DNA of 64,000 nucleotides from Cervus elaphus (lineage: Eukaryota > Chordata > Mammalia > Artiodactyla > Cervidae): NCBI RefSeq assembly GCF_910594005.1, contig NC_057841.1:17779001-17843000 (forward strand), read 5' to 3'. Below are positions 11,526 through 21,979 of the stretch, piece after piece. The position numbers were made by a program, and so were the translations under genes. Numbering within the stretch: the first letter of the stretch is position 1; the number at the start of each line of letters is the position of its first letter. A model generated the notes under the pieces. That model made no database searches, was not told the DNA's origin, and worked only from the letters and a program-made list of their open reading frames with translations.

Positions 11526-12801
11526 AAGGTCCACATTAAAGTAATGCTCAAAATTCTCCAAGCCGGGCTTCAGCAATATGTGAACCGAGAAACCAGATGT
11601 TCAAGCTGGTTTTAGAAAAGGCAGAGGAACCAGAGATCAAATTGCCAATATCCTCTGGATCATCAAAAAAGCTAGAAAGTTCCAGAAAAACATCCATATC
11701 TGCTTTATTGACTATGCCAAAGCCTTCGACTGTGTGAATCACAATAAACTGTGGAAAATTCTAAAGGAGATGGGCATACCAGACCACCTGACCTGCCTCT
11801 TGAGAAACCTGTATGCAGGTCAGGAAGCAACAGTTAGAACTGGACATGGAACAACAGACTGGTTCCAAATAGGAAAAGGAGTACATCAAGGCTGGGTATT
11901 GTCACCCTGCTTATTTAACTTTTATGCAGAGTACATCATGAGAAATGCTGGGCTGGAAGAAGCACAAGCTGGAATCAAGATTGACAGGAGAAATATCAAT
12001 AACCTCAGATATGCAGATGACACCACCCTTATGGCAGAAAGTGAAGAAGAACTAAAAAGTCTCTTGAGGAAAGTGAAAGAGGAAAGTGAAAAAGTTGGCT
12101 TAAAGCTCAACATTTAGAAAACTAAGATCATGGCATCTGGTCCCATCACCTCATGGGAAATAGATGGGGAGACAGTGGGAACAGTGTCAGACTTTATTTT
12201 TTGGGGCTCCAAAAATCACTGCAGATGGTGACTGCAGCCATGAAATTAAAAGACGTTTACTCCTTGGAAGGAAAGTTATGACCAACCTAGATAGCATATT
12301 AAAAAGCAGAGACATTACTTTGCCAACAAAGGTCCGTCTGGTCAAGGCTATGATTTTTCCAGTGTTTATGTATGGATGTGAGAGTTGGACTGTGAAGAAA
12401 GCTGAGCACTGAAGAATTGATGCTTTTGAACTGTGGGGTTGAGAGGACTCTTGAGAGTCCCTTGAATTGCAAGAAGATCCAACCAGTCCATACTGAACGA
12501 GATCAGCCCTGGGTGTTCATTGTAAGGACTGATGCTGAAGCTGAAACTCCAATTCTTTGGCCACCTCATGCGAAGAGTTGACTCATTGGAAAAGACCCTG
12601 ATGCTGGGAGAGGTTGGGGGCAGGAGGAGAAGGGGACGACAGAGGATGAGATGGCTGGATGGCATCACCAACTCGATGGGCATGAGTTTGAGTAAACTCC
12701 GGTAGTCTGTGATAGACAGGGAGGCCTGGCATGCTGTGATTCATGGGGTTGCAAAGAGTCGGACACGACTGAGCGACTGAACTGAAGTGAAGGTCCACAT
12801 T
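11526..12801 (+). mobile_element. BovB LINE, 5'-truncated, with 12-bp TSD
   Basis: This is the 3' 1.25 kb of a BovB (RTE-clade) LINE. It contains the C-terminal half of the reverse transcriptase and the full 3' end to 'gactgagcgactgaactgaa'. The 12-bp direct repeat 'aaggtccacatt' is perfect at 11526-11537 and 12790-12801, so the insert is 11538-12789 and arrived by target-primed reverse transcription. The sequence is close to the family as seen in the other copies here, so it is one of the younger BovB copies. Bases are missing within the RT start ('gaccgagaaaccagatgttc' lacks the usual 'cttc' codon region). Confidence 0.95.
11545..12412 (+). pseudogene. BovB reverse-transcriptase remnant (3' half)
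   Basis: The frame encodes the palm and thumb of a BovB non-LTR reverse transcriptase, which would copy LINE RNA at a nicked target. In the longest open piece (from 11734) the catalytic Y-A-D-D box falls at codons 93-96 (12010-12021), preceded by the 'LSPCLFNFYAEYI' region. The frame is broken by an in-frame TAG at 12115-12117 where sister copies have CAG, and then shifts: downstream protein-like sequence ('KITADGDCSHEIKRR') continues from about 12215 to 12412 in another frame. The N-terminal endonuclease and first half of the RT are absent because the insertion is 5' truncated. It cannot make a working enzyme. Confidence 0.9.
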
Positions 12802-13479
12802 CGTCTATTTTTCCTATTGAGTGCTTCAGTAACGAATCCTTTGTCTTTCACTGTATTTTCTCATATATTTTTTGCAATTTTGTCATGCTTACCATTGAGG
12901 AGATGGAGAACTATCCCCTTTACTTATTAATTTTGCAGAAATACTCTTCTTCTCTTGGTAGTAAATCCAATAGAAATATTCATGACAGAATAACTTCTAA
13001 AGATAATGAACTGTCATTCTCTTGACTCTCATTGGGTAAGGGCTTTTATCCTGATGGTTAGGGGAATTCCCCATTTCTCTGGATGTGTTTACACAGAGAG
13101 TTATCAACAGCAGCAATTAATGTAACAAGTCACAATTTAAGACAGACATCCATCACTCAATCACAGCAACTAAGGAGTAGGAAGCCAATTGATCAGGACC
13201 TGGAAACTGATTAGTATGGAAAATTTCAAGTGAAATTGTTCAAGCTGGAATATGAGAGCTTTCCCTCCATTTGGCTCTTCAATATCCCTATATTTAATAA
13301 CTCAAATATAAATAAATTAGAAAAAGTTATTTTCTCTAAAAAAAAAAAGAAAAAAGAAAAAAAGATCAATGTGCACTGAATGTGGGAAAAAGACATTGCT
13401 TTCAAGCCCCTCCTGAAACTTTCTCTTAAACCAGGGGATGAAGAAGAGAGAATCTTAACTGGGAGATCAATAGTCTTAA
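12802..13479. other. Unique DNA with A-rich run, no gene seen
   Basis: An A-rich run lies at about 13338-13363. It has no recognised element attached. Confidence 0.55.
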
Positions 13480-13580
13480 CCTTTGCACTAATTGCTGCTA
13501 ATTCTCTGTGTGATATTGATACCACCATCTGACATCAATTTTTTCATCTATAAAATGGGATGTTTTATGAACTTAAGCAT
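13480..13580 (-). repeat. MIR fragment, antisense
   Basis: The phrase 'ttttttcatctataaaatgg' preceded by a weak 'ctctgtgtgatattgatacc' block follows the reverse complement of MIR ('cccattttacagatgagg' side). It is short and old. Confidence 0.5.
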
Positions 13581-14610
13581 ATTTTCAAAATCTTTGTATT
13601 TGGTATTTATATTTGGTATCCCATACTAATTTCCATTACTACACATGCTGAGAGTTAATTCAGGCTAGCTTTAGTCAAATAATCAACCAATAAAGATTGG
13701 CAACTTGACTTAGTTTACCATGATCAGAGTCGATTTTTTAAGAAATATAGATAACTAAATAATACTCAAAAACTGTAGAATGAACATGAAATGATTCATT
13801 TATATTATATTTTCATTTTATTTTAAGCACTGAATGAACATCTGTCTTTAGCCTCATATTAGACAGTAATCATATACATTTGCTCATTACTACCTTGTAT
13901 ATTAGTATTGTGGGAATGGAAGCTACATCGTATGAATTGCAGTTCTATGTCATAAAACAATCTCCCACAGAAGTTGCTGACACATGTGATTACAAAACCA
14001 CGGTTAGTCATTATGAATAATTTGTGAGAGGGAGACTAGAATACCAGATATGATCAAAATAGTGCTGCTCAAAAAATGTAGGGAAATGAAACACTATTTA
14101 CTGAATATCTGCTATGGATCAGATTTTTTATTACCTCACTAAAATATTATAAGCCTCCTGCAAAGGATGGTTTTACAGAGAAAGTATAAGTTTAAGGGGG
14201 ATAAATGATCTGGGGAAATAAAAGATGAAAACTTTAAGAACCAATTTTTCTAAATTACAGTCATATATCCTTTTAAAAATCACTAAACTGATACTAAAAT
14301 GAGAAAGTGATCAATGAAAAATAAAAAGGCAAATTTCTTTATTTTATTGACCAGCACACTTAATATCAATTTCTATCAAATTCCAAGAACTATCACTTTG
14401 TGACATGTTATGTAATTTTCGATGTGTCTGATAAGATGTGCAAGCCCACATACTGGCCTACTATACTTTGATTTCAGGGAGCTGATCCCCTGTGAAATTT
14501 TTGTGGACAAAATTAAAATATCTAGACTTGATAGCATAACCAGATGGAGAATATGTGGTTAAATATTTTTATATTTAAATATATTAATTAATGGATATGT
14601 AGTATTGTAT
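13581..14610. other. Unique AT-rich DNA, no gene seen
   Basis: No recognisable repeat, coding or RNA signal. Confidence 0.55.
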
Positions 14611-14737
14611 AATAGTTTCAGTTCAGTTCAGTCGATCCATCATGTCTGACTCTTTGTGACCCCATGAATCACAGCACACCAGGCCCCCCTGTCCATCACC
14701 AACTCCCGGAGTCCACTCAAGCTCAAGTCAATAGTTT
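14611..14737 (-). mobile_element. Very short BovB 3' tail, antisense, with TSD
   Basis: Only the last ~111 bases of BovB are present (14619-14729), read on the minus strand; on the plus strand it begins with repeated 'ttcag' and runs through 'gactctttgtgaccccatga' to 'aactcccggagtccac'. An 8-bp direct repeat 'aatagttt' flanks it at 14611-14618 and 14730-14737. It is an extreme 5' truncation. Confidence 0.85.
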
Positions 14738-14902
14738 GGAAGACTTAATTCAATCAACTCACTCATGCATATACACACAAAATCACAAGGAGTGTTTTAC
14801 TTTCTGAATGCTTAGACCAGAACTGAGTGAGGAGGGCCCATGGAAATAGTATCTAGAGTTCTAAAATGCTAAACAAATTGAGGCAAGTTTGTCAACTAAT
14901 CA
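14738..14902. other. Unique spacer
   Basis: A short unique spacer between the BovB tail and the TA microsatellite. Confidence 0.5.
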
Positions 14903-14925
14903 GTTATATAGTTATATATATATAC

Positions 14926-14956
<31 letters not shown>

Positions 14957-14964
14957 TATATAAG
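14903..14964. repeat. (TA)n microsatellite
   Basis: An imperfect TA run with single C/G interruptions abuts the 5' end of the next BovB. This hides any target-site duplication for that element. Confidence 0.9.
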
Positions 14965-15140
14965 CAGTGGCCGAGAGGATATAACCCACGTCCAAGATCA
15001 GGAGAGGTGGCCGTGTGGAGCTACCCTACATCCAAGGTAAAGAGCGGCGGCTGTAAGGAGATACCCCACGTCCGAGGTAAGGAGCAGTGGCTGTGCTTTG
15101 CTGGAGCAGCCATGAAGAGATACCCCATGTCCAAGGTAAG
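14961..15140 (+). repeat. 40-bp tandem repeat at BovB 5' end
   Basis: Units begin at about 14961, 15001, 15041 and 15081. Each has an 'ag-g-gg' start, a 'cc-a-gtcc-aggtaa' end, and spacing of exactly 40 bases; the last unit is longer, with an added 'ctttgctggagcagcc' phrase. The region is GC-rich and carries several CpG. It is the 5' untranslated part of BovB and a plausible promoter region. Confidence 0.85.
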
Positions 15141-15680
15141 AGAAACCCAAGTAAAACGGTAGGTGCTGAGAGAGGACATCAGAGGGCAGACAGACTGAAA
15201 CTACAATCACAGGCAACTAGCCAATCTGATCACAGGACCACAGCCTTGTCTAACTCAATGAAATTAGGCCATACCATATGGGGCCACCCAAGACAGACGG
15301 GTCATGGTGGAAAGGTCTGACAGAATGTGAGAATGGCAAACCGTTTCAGTATTCTTGCCTTGAGAACCCCATGAACAGTATGAAAAGGCAAAAAGATAGG
15401 ACACTGAAAGATGAACTCCCCAGATCAGTAGGTGCCTAATATGCTACTGGAGATCAGTGGAGAAATAACTCCAGAAAGAAGGAATGGATGGAGCCAAAGC
15501 AAAGACAAACCCAGTTGTGAATGTGACTGGAGATAGAAGCAAGGTTCGATGCTGTAAAGAGCAATATTGCAAAGGAACTTGGGATGTTAGGTCCGTGAAT
15601 CAAGGCAAATTGGAAGTGGTCAAACAGGAGATGGCAAGAGTGAACGTCGACATTCTAGAAATCAGTGAACTAAAATGGAC

Positions 15681-15810
15681 TTCAGTTCGGTTTATTCACT
15701 GAGTCTTATCTGACTCTTTGCAACCCCATGAACCGCAGCACGCCAGGCCTCCCTGTCCATCACCAACTCCCAGAGTTTAGCCAAACTCATGTCCATTGAG
15801 TCTGGGTGAA
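15681..15810 (-). mobile_element. BovB 3' tail nested inside BovB
   Basis: The host frame is broken after 'ctaaaatggact'. The inserted plus-strand sequence runs from 'tcagttcggtttattcactg' through 'ccaggcctccctgtccatca' to 'catgtccattgagtc', the reverse complement of the BovB end, and host sequence resumes at 'tgggtgaatttaactcag'. A few host bases appear lost at the junction and no clear TSD remains. Confidence 0.88.
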
Positions 15811-16006
15811 TTTAACTCAGATGACCATTATATCTACTACTGTGGGAAAGAATCCCTTAGAAGAAATAGAGTAGCCATCATAGTCAACAAAAGAGTCCGA
15901 AATGCAGTACTTGGATGTAATCTCAAAAATGAAAGAAAGACCTCTGTTCATTTCCAAGGCAAATGATTCAATATCACGGTAATCCAAGTCTATGCACTGA
16001 CCAGTA

Positions 16007-16864
16007 ATGTTGAAGAACCTGAAGTTGAACAGTTCTATGAAGACCTACAAAGACCTTTTAGAATTAACACCTGAAAAAGATGTCCTTTTCATTATAGAGA
16101 ACAGGAATGCAAAAGTAGGAAGTCAAGAGACACCTGGAGTAACAGGCAAATTTGGCCTTGGAGTACAGAATGAAGTAGAGCAAAGGTTAATAGAGTTTTC
16201 TCAAGAAAACGCACTGGTCATAGCAAACACCCTCTTCCAACAACACAAGAGAAGATTCTACACATGGACATCACCAGGTGTCCAACATCAAAATCAGATA
16301 GATCATATTGTTTGCAGCCAAAGATGGAAAAGCTGTATAGAGTCAGCAAAAACAAGACTGGAAGCTGATTGTGACTCAGATCATGAACTCCTTATTGCCA
16401 AATTCAGACTTAAATTGAAGAAAGTAGGAAAAACCACTAGACCACTCAGGTATGACCTAAATCAAATCCCTTATGACTACAAAGTGGAAGTGAGAAATAG
16501 ATTTAAGGGACTAGATCTGATAGACAGACTGCCTGATGAAGTAAAGACAGAGGTTCGTGACATTGTACAGGAGACAAGTATCAAAACCATCCCCAAGAAA
16601 AATAAATGCAAAAAAGCAAAATGGCTGCCTGAGGAGGCCTTACAAATAGCTGTGAAAAGAAGACAAGTGAAAAGTAAAGGAGAAAAGAAAAGGTATATCC
16701 ATTTGAATGCAGAGTTCCAAAGAATAGCAAAGAGAGATAAGAAAGCCTTCCTCAGCTATCAATGCAAAGAAACAGAGGGAAACAATAGAATGGGAAAGAC
16801 TAGAGATATCTTCAAGAAATTTGACATACCAAGGGAACATTTCATGCAAAGATGGGCTCAATAA
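16007..16864 (+). pseudogene. BovB endonuclease remnant
   Basis: This is an apurinic-type endonuclease domain, which in RTE LINEs nicks target DNA to start reverse transcription. The longest open piece has 285 codons. The usual G-D-W-N box is changed to E-N-R-N at residues 31-34, removing the catalytic Asp. The I-D-H/Y-I-V-C block is at about 98-103 and the S-D-H-E-L-L active-site block at 124-129 is intact. After about residue 270 the frame runs into the deletion at 16860 and stops. Upstream endonuclease sequence (15484-15960) lies in other frames and is interrupted by the nested BovB tail. It is therefore a dead copy. Confidence 0.88.
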
Positions 16865-16876
16865 TGTGAAGTCACG

Positions 16877-17858
16877 TTGGTTTTAGGAAGCATCACCACG
16901 AACAAAGATAGTGGAGGTGGTGGGATTCCAGTTGAGTTATTTCAAATCTTAAAAGATGATGCTGTGAAAGTGCTGCACTCAATATGTCAACAAATTTGGA
17001 AAACTCAGCTGTGTCCACAGGGAAGGAAAAGGTCAGTTTTCATTCCAATCCCAAAGAAAGGCAATGCCAAAGAATGCTCAAACTACTGCACAATTGCACT
17101 CATCTCACACACTAGTGAAGTAATGCTCAAAATTCTCCAGTTCAGGCTTCAGCAATATGTGAACCATGAACTTCCAGAAGTTCAAGCTGATTTTAGAAAA
17201 GGCATAGGAACCAAAGATCAAATTGCTAACATCTGCTAGATCATTGAAAACGCAAGAGAGTTCCAGAAAAACATCAATTTCTGCTTTATTGACTATGCCA
17301 AAGCCTTCGGACTGTGTGGATCACAATAAATTGTGGAAAATTCTGAAGGAGATGGGCATACCAGACCACCTGACCTGCCTCTTGAGAAACCTGTATGCAG
17401 GTCAGGAAGCAACAGTTAGAACTGGACATGGAACAACAGACTGGCTCCAAATAGGAAAAGGAGTACGTCAATGCTGTATATTGTCACCCTGCTTATTTAA
17501 CTTTTATGCAGAGTACATCATGAGAAATGCTGGGCTGGAAGAAGCACAAGCTAGAATTAAAATTGCCGGGAGAAATATCAATAACCTCAGATATGCAGAT
17601 GACACCACCCTTATGGCAGAAAGTGAAGAAGAACTAAAGAACCCCTTGATGAAAGTGAAAGAGGAGAGTGAAAAAGTTGGCTTAAAGCTCAACATTCAGA
17701 AAACTAAGATCATGGCATCTGGTCCCATCACTTCCTGGCAAATAGATGGGGAAACAGTGGAAACAGTGGCTGACTTTATTTTTCTGGGCTCTAAAATCAC
17801 TGCAGATGGTGATTGTAGCCATGAAATTAAAAGATGCTTACTCCTTGTGAGAGGGTAA
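16877..17858 (+). pseudogene. BovB reverse-transcriptase remnant interrupted by an LTR
   Basis: Two overlapping frames (16877-17239 and 17223-17858) carry successive parts of the BovB RT: 'IPKKGNAKECSNY' in the first and the palm in the second. A single extra base in 'gccttcggactgtg' near 17308 and other changes shift the frame, and 'IANIC' ends with a TAG stop. In the second piece (211 codons) the catalytic Y-A-D-D is at residues 124-127 (17592-17603). The last codons after 'LLL' belong to the inserted LTR, and the C-terminal remainder of the BovB frame resumes at 18569. No functional product is possible. Confidence 0.88.
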
Positions 17859-18349
17859 CAGGCAGGAAGGCCAGGGGTCTCTAAACGGAGGAAATAGGCT
17901 GCAAGTGTCAGACATTTTTGTCTCTCTTAAGTGGCAGGAGGAAACAAACTAGAGATTTTTTCTTTTTTTCCTTCTCTATACAAATTTAAAAGGAGGTTTC
18001 TCTTAAAATGCTCTGTTGCCATGACACCTGGTTTCATCTGAAGCTAACTATTCTCAAACCTTGAGTTAACCAATTCATTTTTTCTTATGGAAATATTTGT
18101 CTTAAGCTATGTTAATGTACCCCAGACTCTGTCTTCAAGTTAGTTCTGCCAAATGGCTCAACCTACTTGACAAACCTGTATGTTATACTCAGATATTGCT
18201 CCCCTAACCTATGCAAATGAAACTATTTGAATGGTAATCTGCACTTCTACAAGATTTAAGTCAATCGTTTTATGGCCTGGGATGAATTATCTGGTGCCAT
18301 TCTTAGTTTTAAGACATCCCTTTCTTTTCATTAACAGACTGCTAGTGAC

Positions 18350-18356
18350 TATATAA
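18350..18356 (+). promoter_or_regulatory. LTR TATA box
   Basis: The TATATAA motif lies about 90 bases upstream of the LTR polyadenylation signal, the usual U3/R arrangement. Whether it is still active is unknown. Confidence 0.6.
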
Positions 18357-18444
18357 CATCCAGTTGAAGACTAGCAGCGGGGGTACTCTTTATGCCCCCT
18401 TCTGATACCTATGTCAGAAGCTTTCTCTATCTCCTTTATGCTTT

Positions 18445-18450
18445 AATAAA
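18445..18450 (+). terminator. LTR polyadenylation signal
   Basis: AATAAA in 'ctttaataaaactttatt' marks the R region of the solo LTR. Confidence 0.65.
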
Positions 18451-19188
18451 ACTTTATTACACAAAAGCTCTGAGCAATCCAGCCTCGTCTCTGGCCCCGG
18501 ATTGAATTTGTCTCCTCCGGAGGCCAAGAATCCCGGCGTCTTATTGTTCAGCAACAACCTTTCACTTGGAAGGAAAGTTATGACCAACCTAGACAGCATA
18601 TTAAAAAACAAAAACATTACTTTGTCAACAAAGGCCCATCTACTCAAAGCTATGTTTTTTCCAGTAGTCATGTATGGATGTGAGTTGGAATATAAAGAAA
18701 GCTGAGTGCCGAAAAATTGATGCTTTTGAACTGTGATGTTGGAGAAGACTCTTGAGAGTCCCTTAGACTGCAAGGAGATCCAACCAGTCCATCCTAAAGG
18801 AGATTAGTCCTGGGTATTCATTGGTGGGACTGATGTTGAAGCTGAACCTCCAATACTTTGGACACCTGATGTGAAGAGCTGACTCATTTGAAAAGACCCT
18901 GATGCTGGGAATGATTGAGGGCAGGAGGAGAAAGGAATGACAGAGGATGAGATGGTTGGATGACATCACCAACTCAGTGGACATGGGTTTGGGTGGACTC
19001 CGGAAGTTGGTGATGGACAGGGAGGCCTGGTGTGCTCCTATTCATGAGGTTGCAAAAAGTCGGACACAACTAAGTGACTGAAATGAACTGATACATATTC
19101 TGCTTATATATACCCTCATAGTGTGGTTAATTACCAGGGAAATAACTCTGGGTTCAAGGCTAACAGATAATGGGAAGGTATATCAGTT

Positions 19189-19322
19189 AATAATTAGGAC
19201 GGCTGTTGCTTAGTCCCTCAGTCGTGTCCAAAGTGGCATGTAGCCTGCTAGGCTCCTGTGTTCATGTGATTCTTAAGGCAAGAATACTGGAATGGGTTGC
19301 TATTTCCTTCTCCAATAATTAG
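19189..19322 (-). mobile_element. Bov-A SINE fragment, antisense, with TSD
   Basis: The plus strand reads 'ctgttgcttagtccctcagt' and later 'ggcaagaatactggaatggg', the reverse complement of Bov-A. A 9-bp direct repeat 'aataattag' flanks it at 19189-19197 and 19314-19322, so the insert is about 116 bases. Confidence 0.9.
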
Positions 19323-20110
19323 TACTAGAGATGCAATTTTTGCCTTGACTACTTTTGCTTTGGCTGACAGATATATATTAACCATCCAGGTCAATATACA
19401 TTTCTCCCTAAATGTTTCTCTGCCTGATTATGGTACTGACACTGACAAAGCAGCCACCACTTCCTAGCTGAAGCTGCCTCCTCATGGTACCTGAAGTCCA
19501 GCTTTGAGCAGATTTCATCAGTTCCTCTGCATTACTAGTAAATAGAAGAGCATCAATATTATTTCCCATAGTTGATCTCTGAGTGACTATTAAGCATGTC
19601 AGTTTCATTCCTAAACAAACAAAATTATAAAGAGTAATTGAGGTCTGAAAGGTGATAGCTAAAATCTATAGATTGCCTCATCAGCTGAGTATAAACCTTG
19701 TGTTTTTTGGCTGTTGACCAGGGAGGAGAGGTATGAATGACAGGTGGAAAGTATGATAAAGCATTTCAGGCAGTAAGCAGACACTCAAAGGGAACTGTAC
19801 AATGATGGACGCTCAATATTCTCCAAAAGTACATAGATTTTGGTTAAAAGTAATAAATTACTTTTGTTTAAGTGAAAGTATGGTTGGAGATATATATATA
19901 TATTTCCCTTTTGGGCAAACCAATGAAAAGGAAGGCAATAAATTGAATAGTATTCACAGCCATCCAGAAATGAGAACTGACATAGTTTTGATACACACTC
20001 TTCTCTGTGAACTTCAAATGGACATGAACAGTAAGCCTGGGGTCTAGTCCCTTGTGATGTGTTGCAGGGTTCAATATTTAATCCTGACCTCTTAATGTAT
20101 TTTTGTGATA
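19323..20110. other. Unique DNA, no gene seen
   Basis: Contains a short TA run at about 19888-19902. Small open frames on both strands here lack protein-like features. Confidence 0.55.
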
Positions 20111-20325
20111 GTGGTGATGCATACACGTGTGCTAAGTTGCCTCAGTTGTGTCCAACTCTTTGAGACCATTTAGACTGTGGCCCACCATGCTCCTCTGTCC
20201 ATGGAATTCTCCAGGCAAGAATACTGGAGTGGGTTGTCATGCCCTCCTCCAGGCGATCTTTCTGGCTCAGGGATTGAACTTGTATCTCTTATGTCTCCTG
20301 CATTGGCAGGTGGGTTGTGGTGATG
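20111..20325 (-). mobile_element. Bov-tA SINE, antisense, with TSD
   Basis: The plus strand runs from 'gtgtgctaagttgcctcagt' through 'ccaggcaagaatactggagt' to 'cctgcattggcaggtgggtt', the reverse complement of a Bov-tA that lacks the first bases of its tRNA-like head. A 9-bp repeat 'gtggtgatg' flanks it at 20111-20119 and 20317-20325. Confidence 0.9.
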
Positions 20326-21897
20326 GCTGTTGCTTATTAGAATGATTATACCAATTTTGACTGACAAGCTTTAGAGAGGAAAGACTAATTAAAAGAGGTA
20401 AAATCAGTGATGTGTCAAAACTAACTCATATAGCAGCCAACTAGTAAACTTTGAGGAAATTTTGAGCCAATTGTTAAAGCAGTGATAGGTTGAAATCAGT
20501 GTTGGAATTTGCAAACACAATAAGCAGGATTTTATTTAGTTTTAGTTTTCCTGGAAAGCTCACTGTTAAATATTTACCAATTATTGGCTAAAAAATATAA
20601 TTACAGCCTGAAAGTAGAGAGTTATTTTATTTGATGGGAATGTTTAGAACTTTGAGCCTGGGAGACAGCACCTCAGTATCTCTGAGAAAACTGCTTCAAA
20701 GAAGCAGGAGGGGAAATCAAGCTACATGCAAATTTGCAACAAAGGGAGCAGACAGCCTGAATATCAAAGATCAGGTATCACTTTAAGGAATTAATCATTG
20801 CATTCCCCCAACTCCTCAGCAATCACGGTGGTAGGTGGCAGCATCTGCTGGATCACGTTTTTGGGAGCCCTCATTTGCATTTGGAGGACAGAAATCACTG
20901 ATGGCTGTGACATTTCTTGTTCATTAATATGGCAGGAGATATTTTCATTCCACACAATAGAAAACTGGGAAGTGCAATCTATATTAGTGTCAACTATAAT
21001 TATATTCAAAGCAACAGAGGAAATACCTCACCTATATCCGTTTTCTCATCCTTGGTTTAAAGGGATAATTTTCATTACCTAGAACTCTAGATAATCTCAT
21101 GGGAAAATAAAGGTTAATCTCATAAACAGCATTTCCCACATGGAGCTGAGGAATAACGAAAAGAGTTAATGTGAACTATGGAAGAGTTATGAACACAAAG
21201 TGCCATTTATTTTAGCTGAAAGCACATAATTTATTAAGAGATAACAAAAAAAGAAGTCAACATTTTTTTTTTCTCTAGTTAATAATGCTTTCCACTTTCC
21301 TTGTCTTCAAATGTTTTGTGCAGGGAAGTTCAGAAAATTTAAAGAAATTCTAATACAGCCTTTCCATCCAGAGTTCCTCTTAAAATCTTTTCTTAGGTTA
21401 AATTTAATTTCAAAAGTATCAGCTGTGGTCTTTGTTTGCCACTGTAAGAAGGAATTAAAGTGTTGCAGAGCTAAGATTCTAGAGTGGTGATTTTTCTTTT
21501 TCCCTAGATACATTGTCTTTTGTGAAACAGAAAGGAGGAGCAGCATATAAAGAAATGTTAGGAAGAATGGCTTTCGCTTTTTGTACATATGCTATGGACC
21601 TCAGTATTCCAGGATGAATTCAAATTTTTCTCTCATAAAACTCAGGGATCTGTTATAAAAACACTAAAATGTGGCTCATTTATTTATCATTTTTCTTTTA
21701 TTTATTGATTTGGATGCAGGTTTCTTACCATGGAGATTTGCATTCTCTGGCATTAGTCAAGGTCAGAGTACAGAGCCTTTGTGTGCATTCTAAGCCATTT
21801 CAAGTCTGTTCACTTCCTGGTGTGATGCCTTTTATAAAAGACACCTTACTCAGAATTGACCCACTTTGGACTCCTGCATTTTGTTTGTCTTCTACTA
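20326..21897. other. Unique DNA, no gene seen
   Basis: The segment about 20620-20780 has a repeat-like feel ('gagcctgggagacagcacct') but I cannot name it. The 94-codon frame at 20798-21082 has no recognisable domain and no exon signals that stand out. T-rich runs lie near 21263-21272. Confidence 0.5.
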
Positions 21898-21979
21898 AAG
21901 ACTGAGAAGCGTTCACCCTTCGATAGCTCAGCTGGTAGAGCGGAGGACTGTTGTATCACATGAATGAAGACTGAGAAGC
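21898..21979 (+). pseudogene. tRNA-Tyr 5'-half pseudogene with TSD
   Basis: The 35 bases at 21917-21951 match the 5' half of a mammalian tRNA-Tyr (GUA) as I know it: acceptor strand 'ccttcgat', D-arm with 'agctcagctggtagagc', and anticodon stem 'ggaggactgt'. The sequence then leaves the tRNA at the anticodon and continues for 15 unrelated bases. A 13-bp direct repeat 'aagactgagaagc' flanks the unit at 21898-21910 and 21967-21979, so the inserted piece is 56 bases (21911-21966). It contains the A box but no B box or T-arm, so it is not a working tRNA gene. The TSD points to LINE-type retroposition of a tRNA half or truncated precursor. Confidence 0.82.

Larger units (their letters stand above)
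17844..18568 (+). mobile_element. ERV1-type solo LTR nested in BovB, 4-bp TSD
   Basis: A 717-bp sequence starting TGAGAGGGTAAC and ending CCTTTCA (17848-18564) splits the BovB RT frame. The host 'CTTG' is duplicated at 17844-17847 and 18565-18568; TG...CA ends with a 4-bp TSD fit a class I (gammaretrovirus-like) LTR. A TATATAA box is at 18350-18356 and AATAAA at 18445-18450, followed by a C/G-rich U5. No gag, pol or env is present, so the internal part was removed by LTR-LTR recombination. It is sense-oriented with its host BovB. Confidence 0.93.
14965..19093 (+). mobile_element. Near full-length BovB LINE, decayed, with two nested insertions
   Basis: BovB is an RTE-clade LINE, known to have spread horizontally among vertebrates. 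This copy keeps its 5' end (a 40-bp tandem repeat region followed by 'aaggtaagagaaacccaagt'), the linker to the ORF, the endonuclease and RT remnants, and the 3' end ('cggacacaactaagtgactg'). Subtracting a 717-bp LTR and a ~130-bp BovB tail leaves about 3.3 kb, close to a complete element. About 300 bases of the endonuclease-RT linker are missing at 16860, where 'gatgggctcaata' jumps directly to 'atgtgaagtcacgttgg'. The 5' side joins a TA microsatellite, so no TSD can be read. Confidence 0.92.

Noticed and set aside
14961..15140. CRISPR-like array because of the regular 40-bp period
   Set aside because: The units are contiguous and diverged with no unique spacers. The region is a eukaryotic LINE 5' end.
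20798..21082. 94-codon frame in unique DNA, considered as a possible exon or small gene
   Set aside because: No recognisable domain or convincing start context, and an opposing frame covers part of it. It is within the expected length of chance frames.
21917..21951. A functional tRNA-Tyr gene
   Set aside because: The sequence stops matching at the anticodon loop. The T-arm, B box and 3' acceptor strand are absent.
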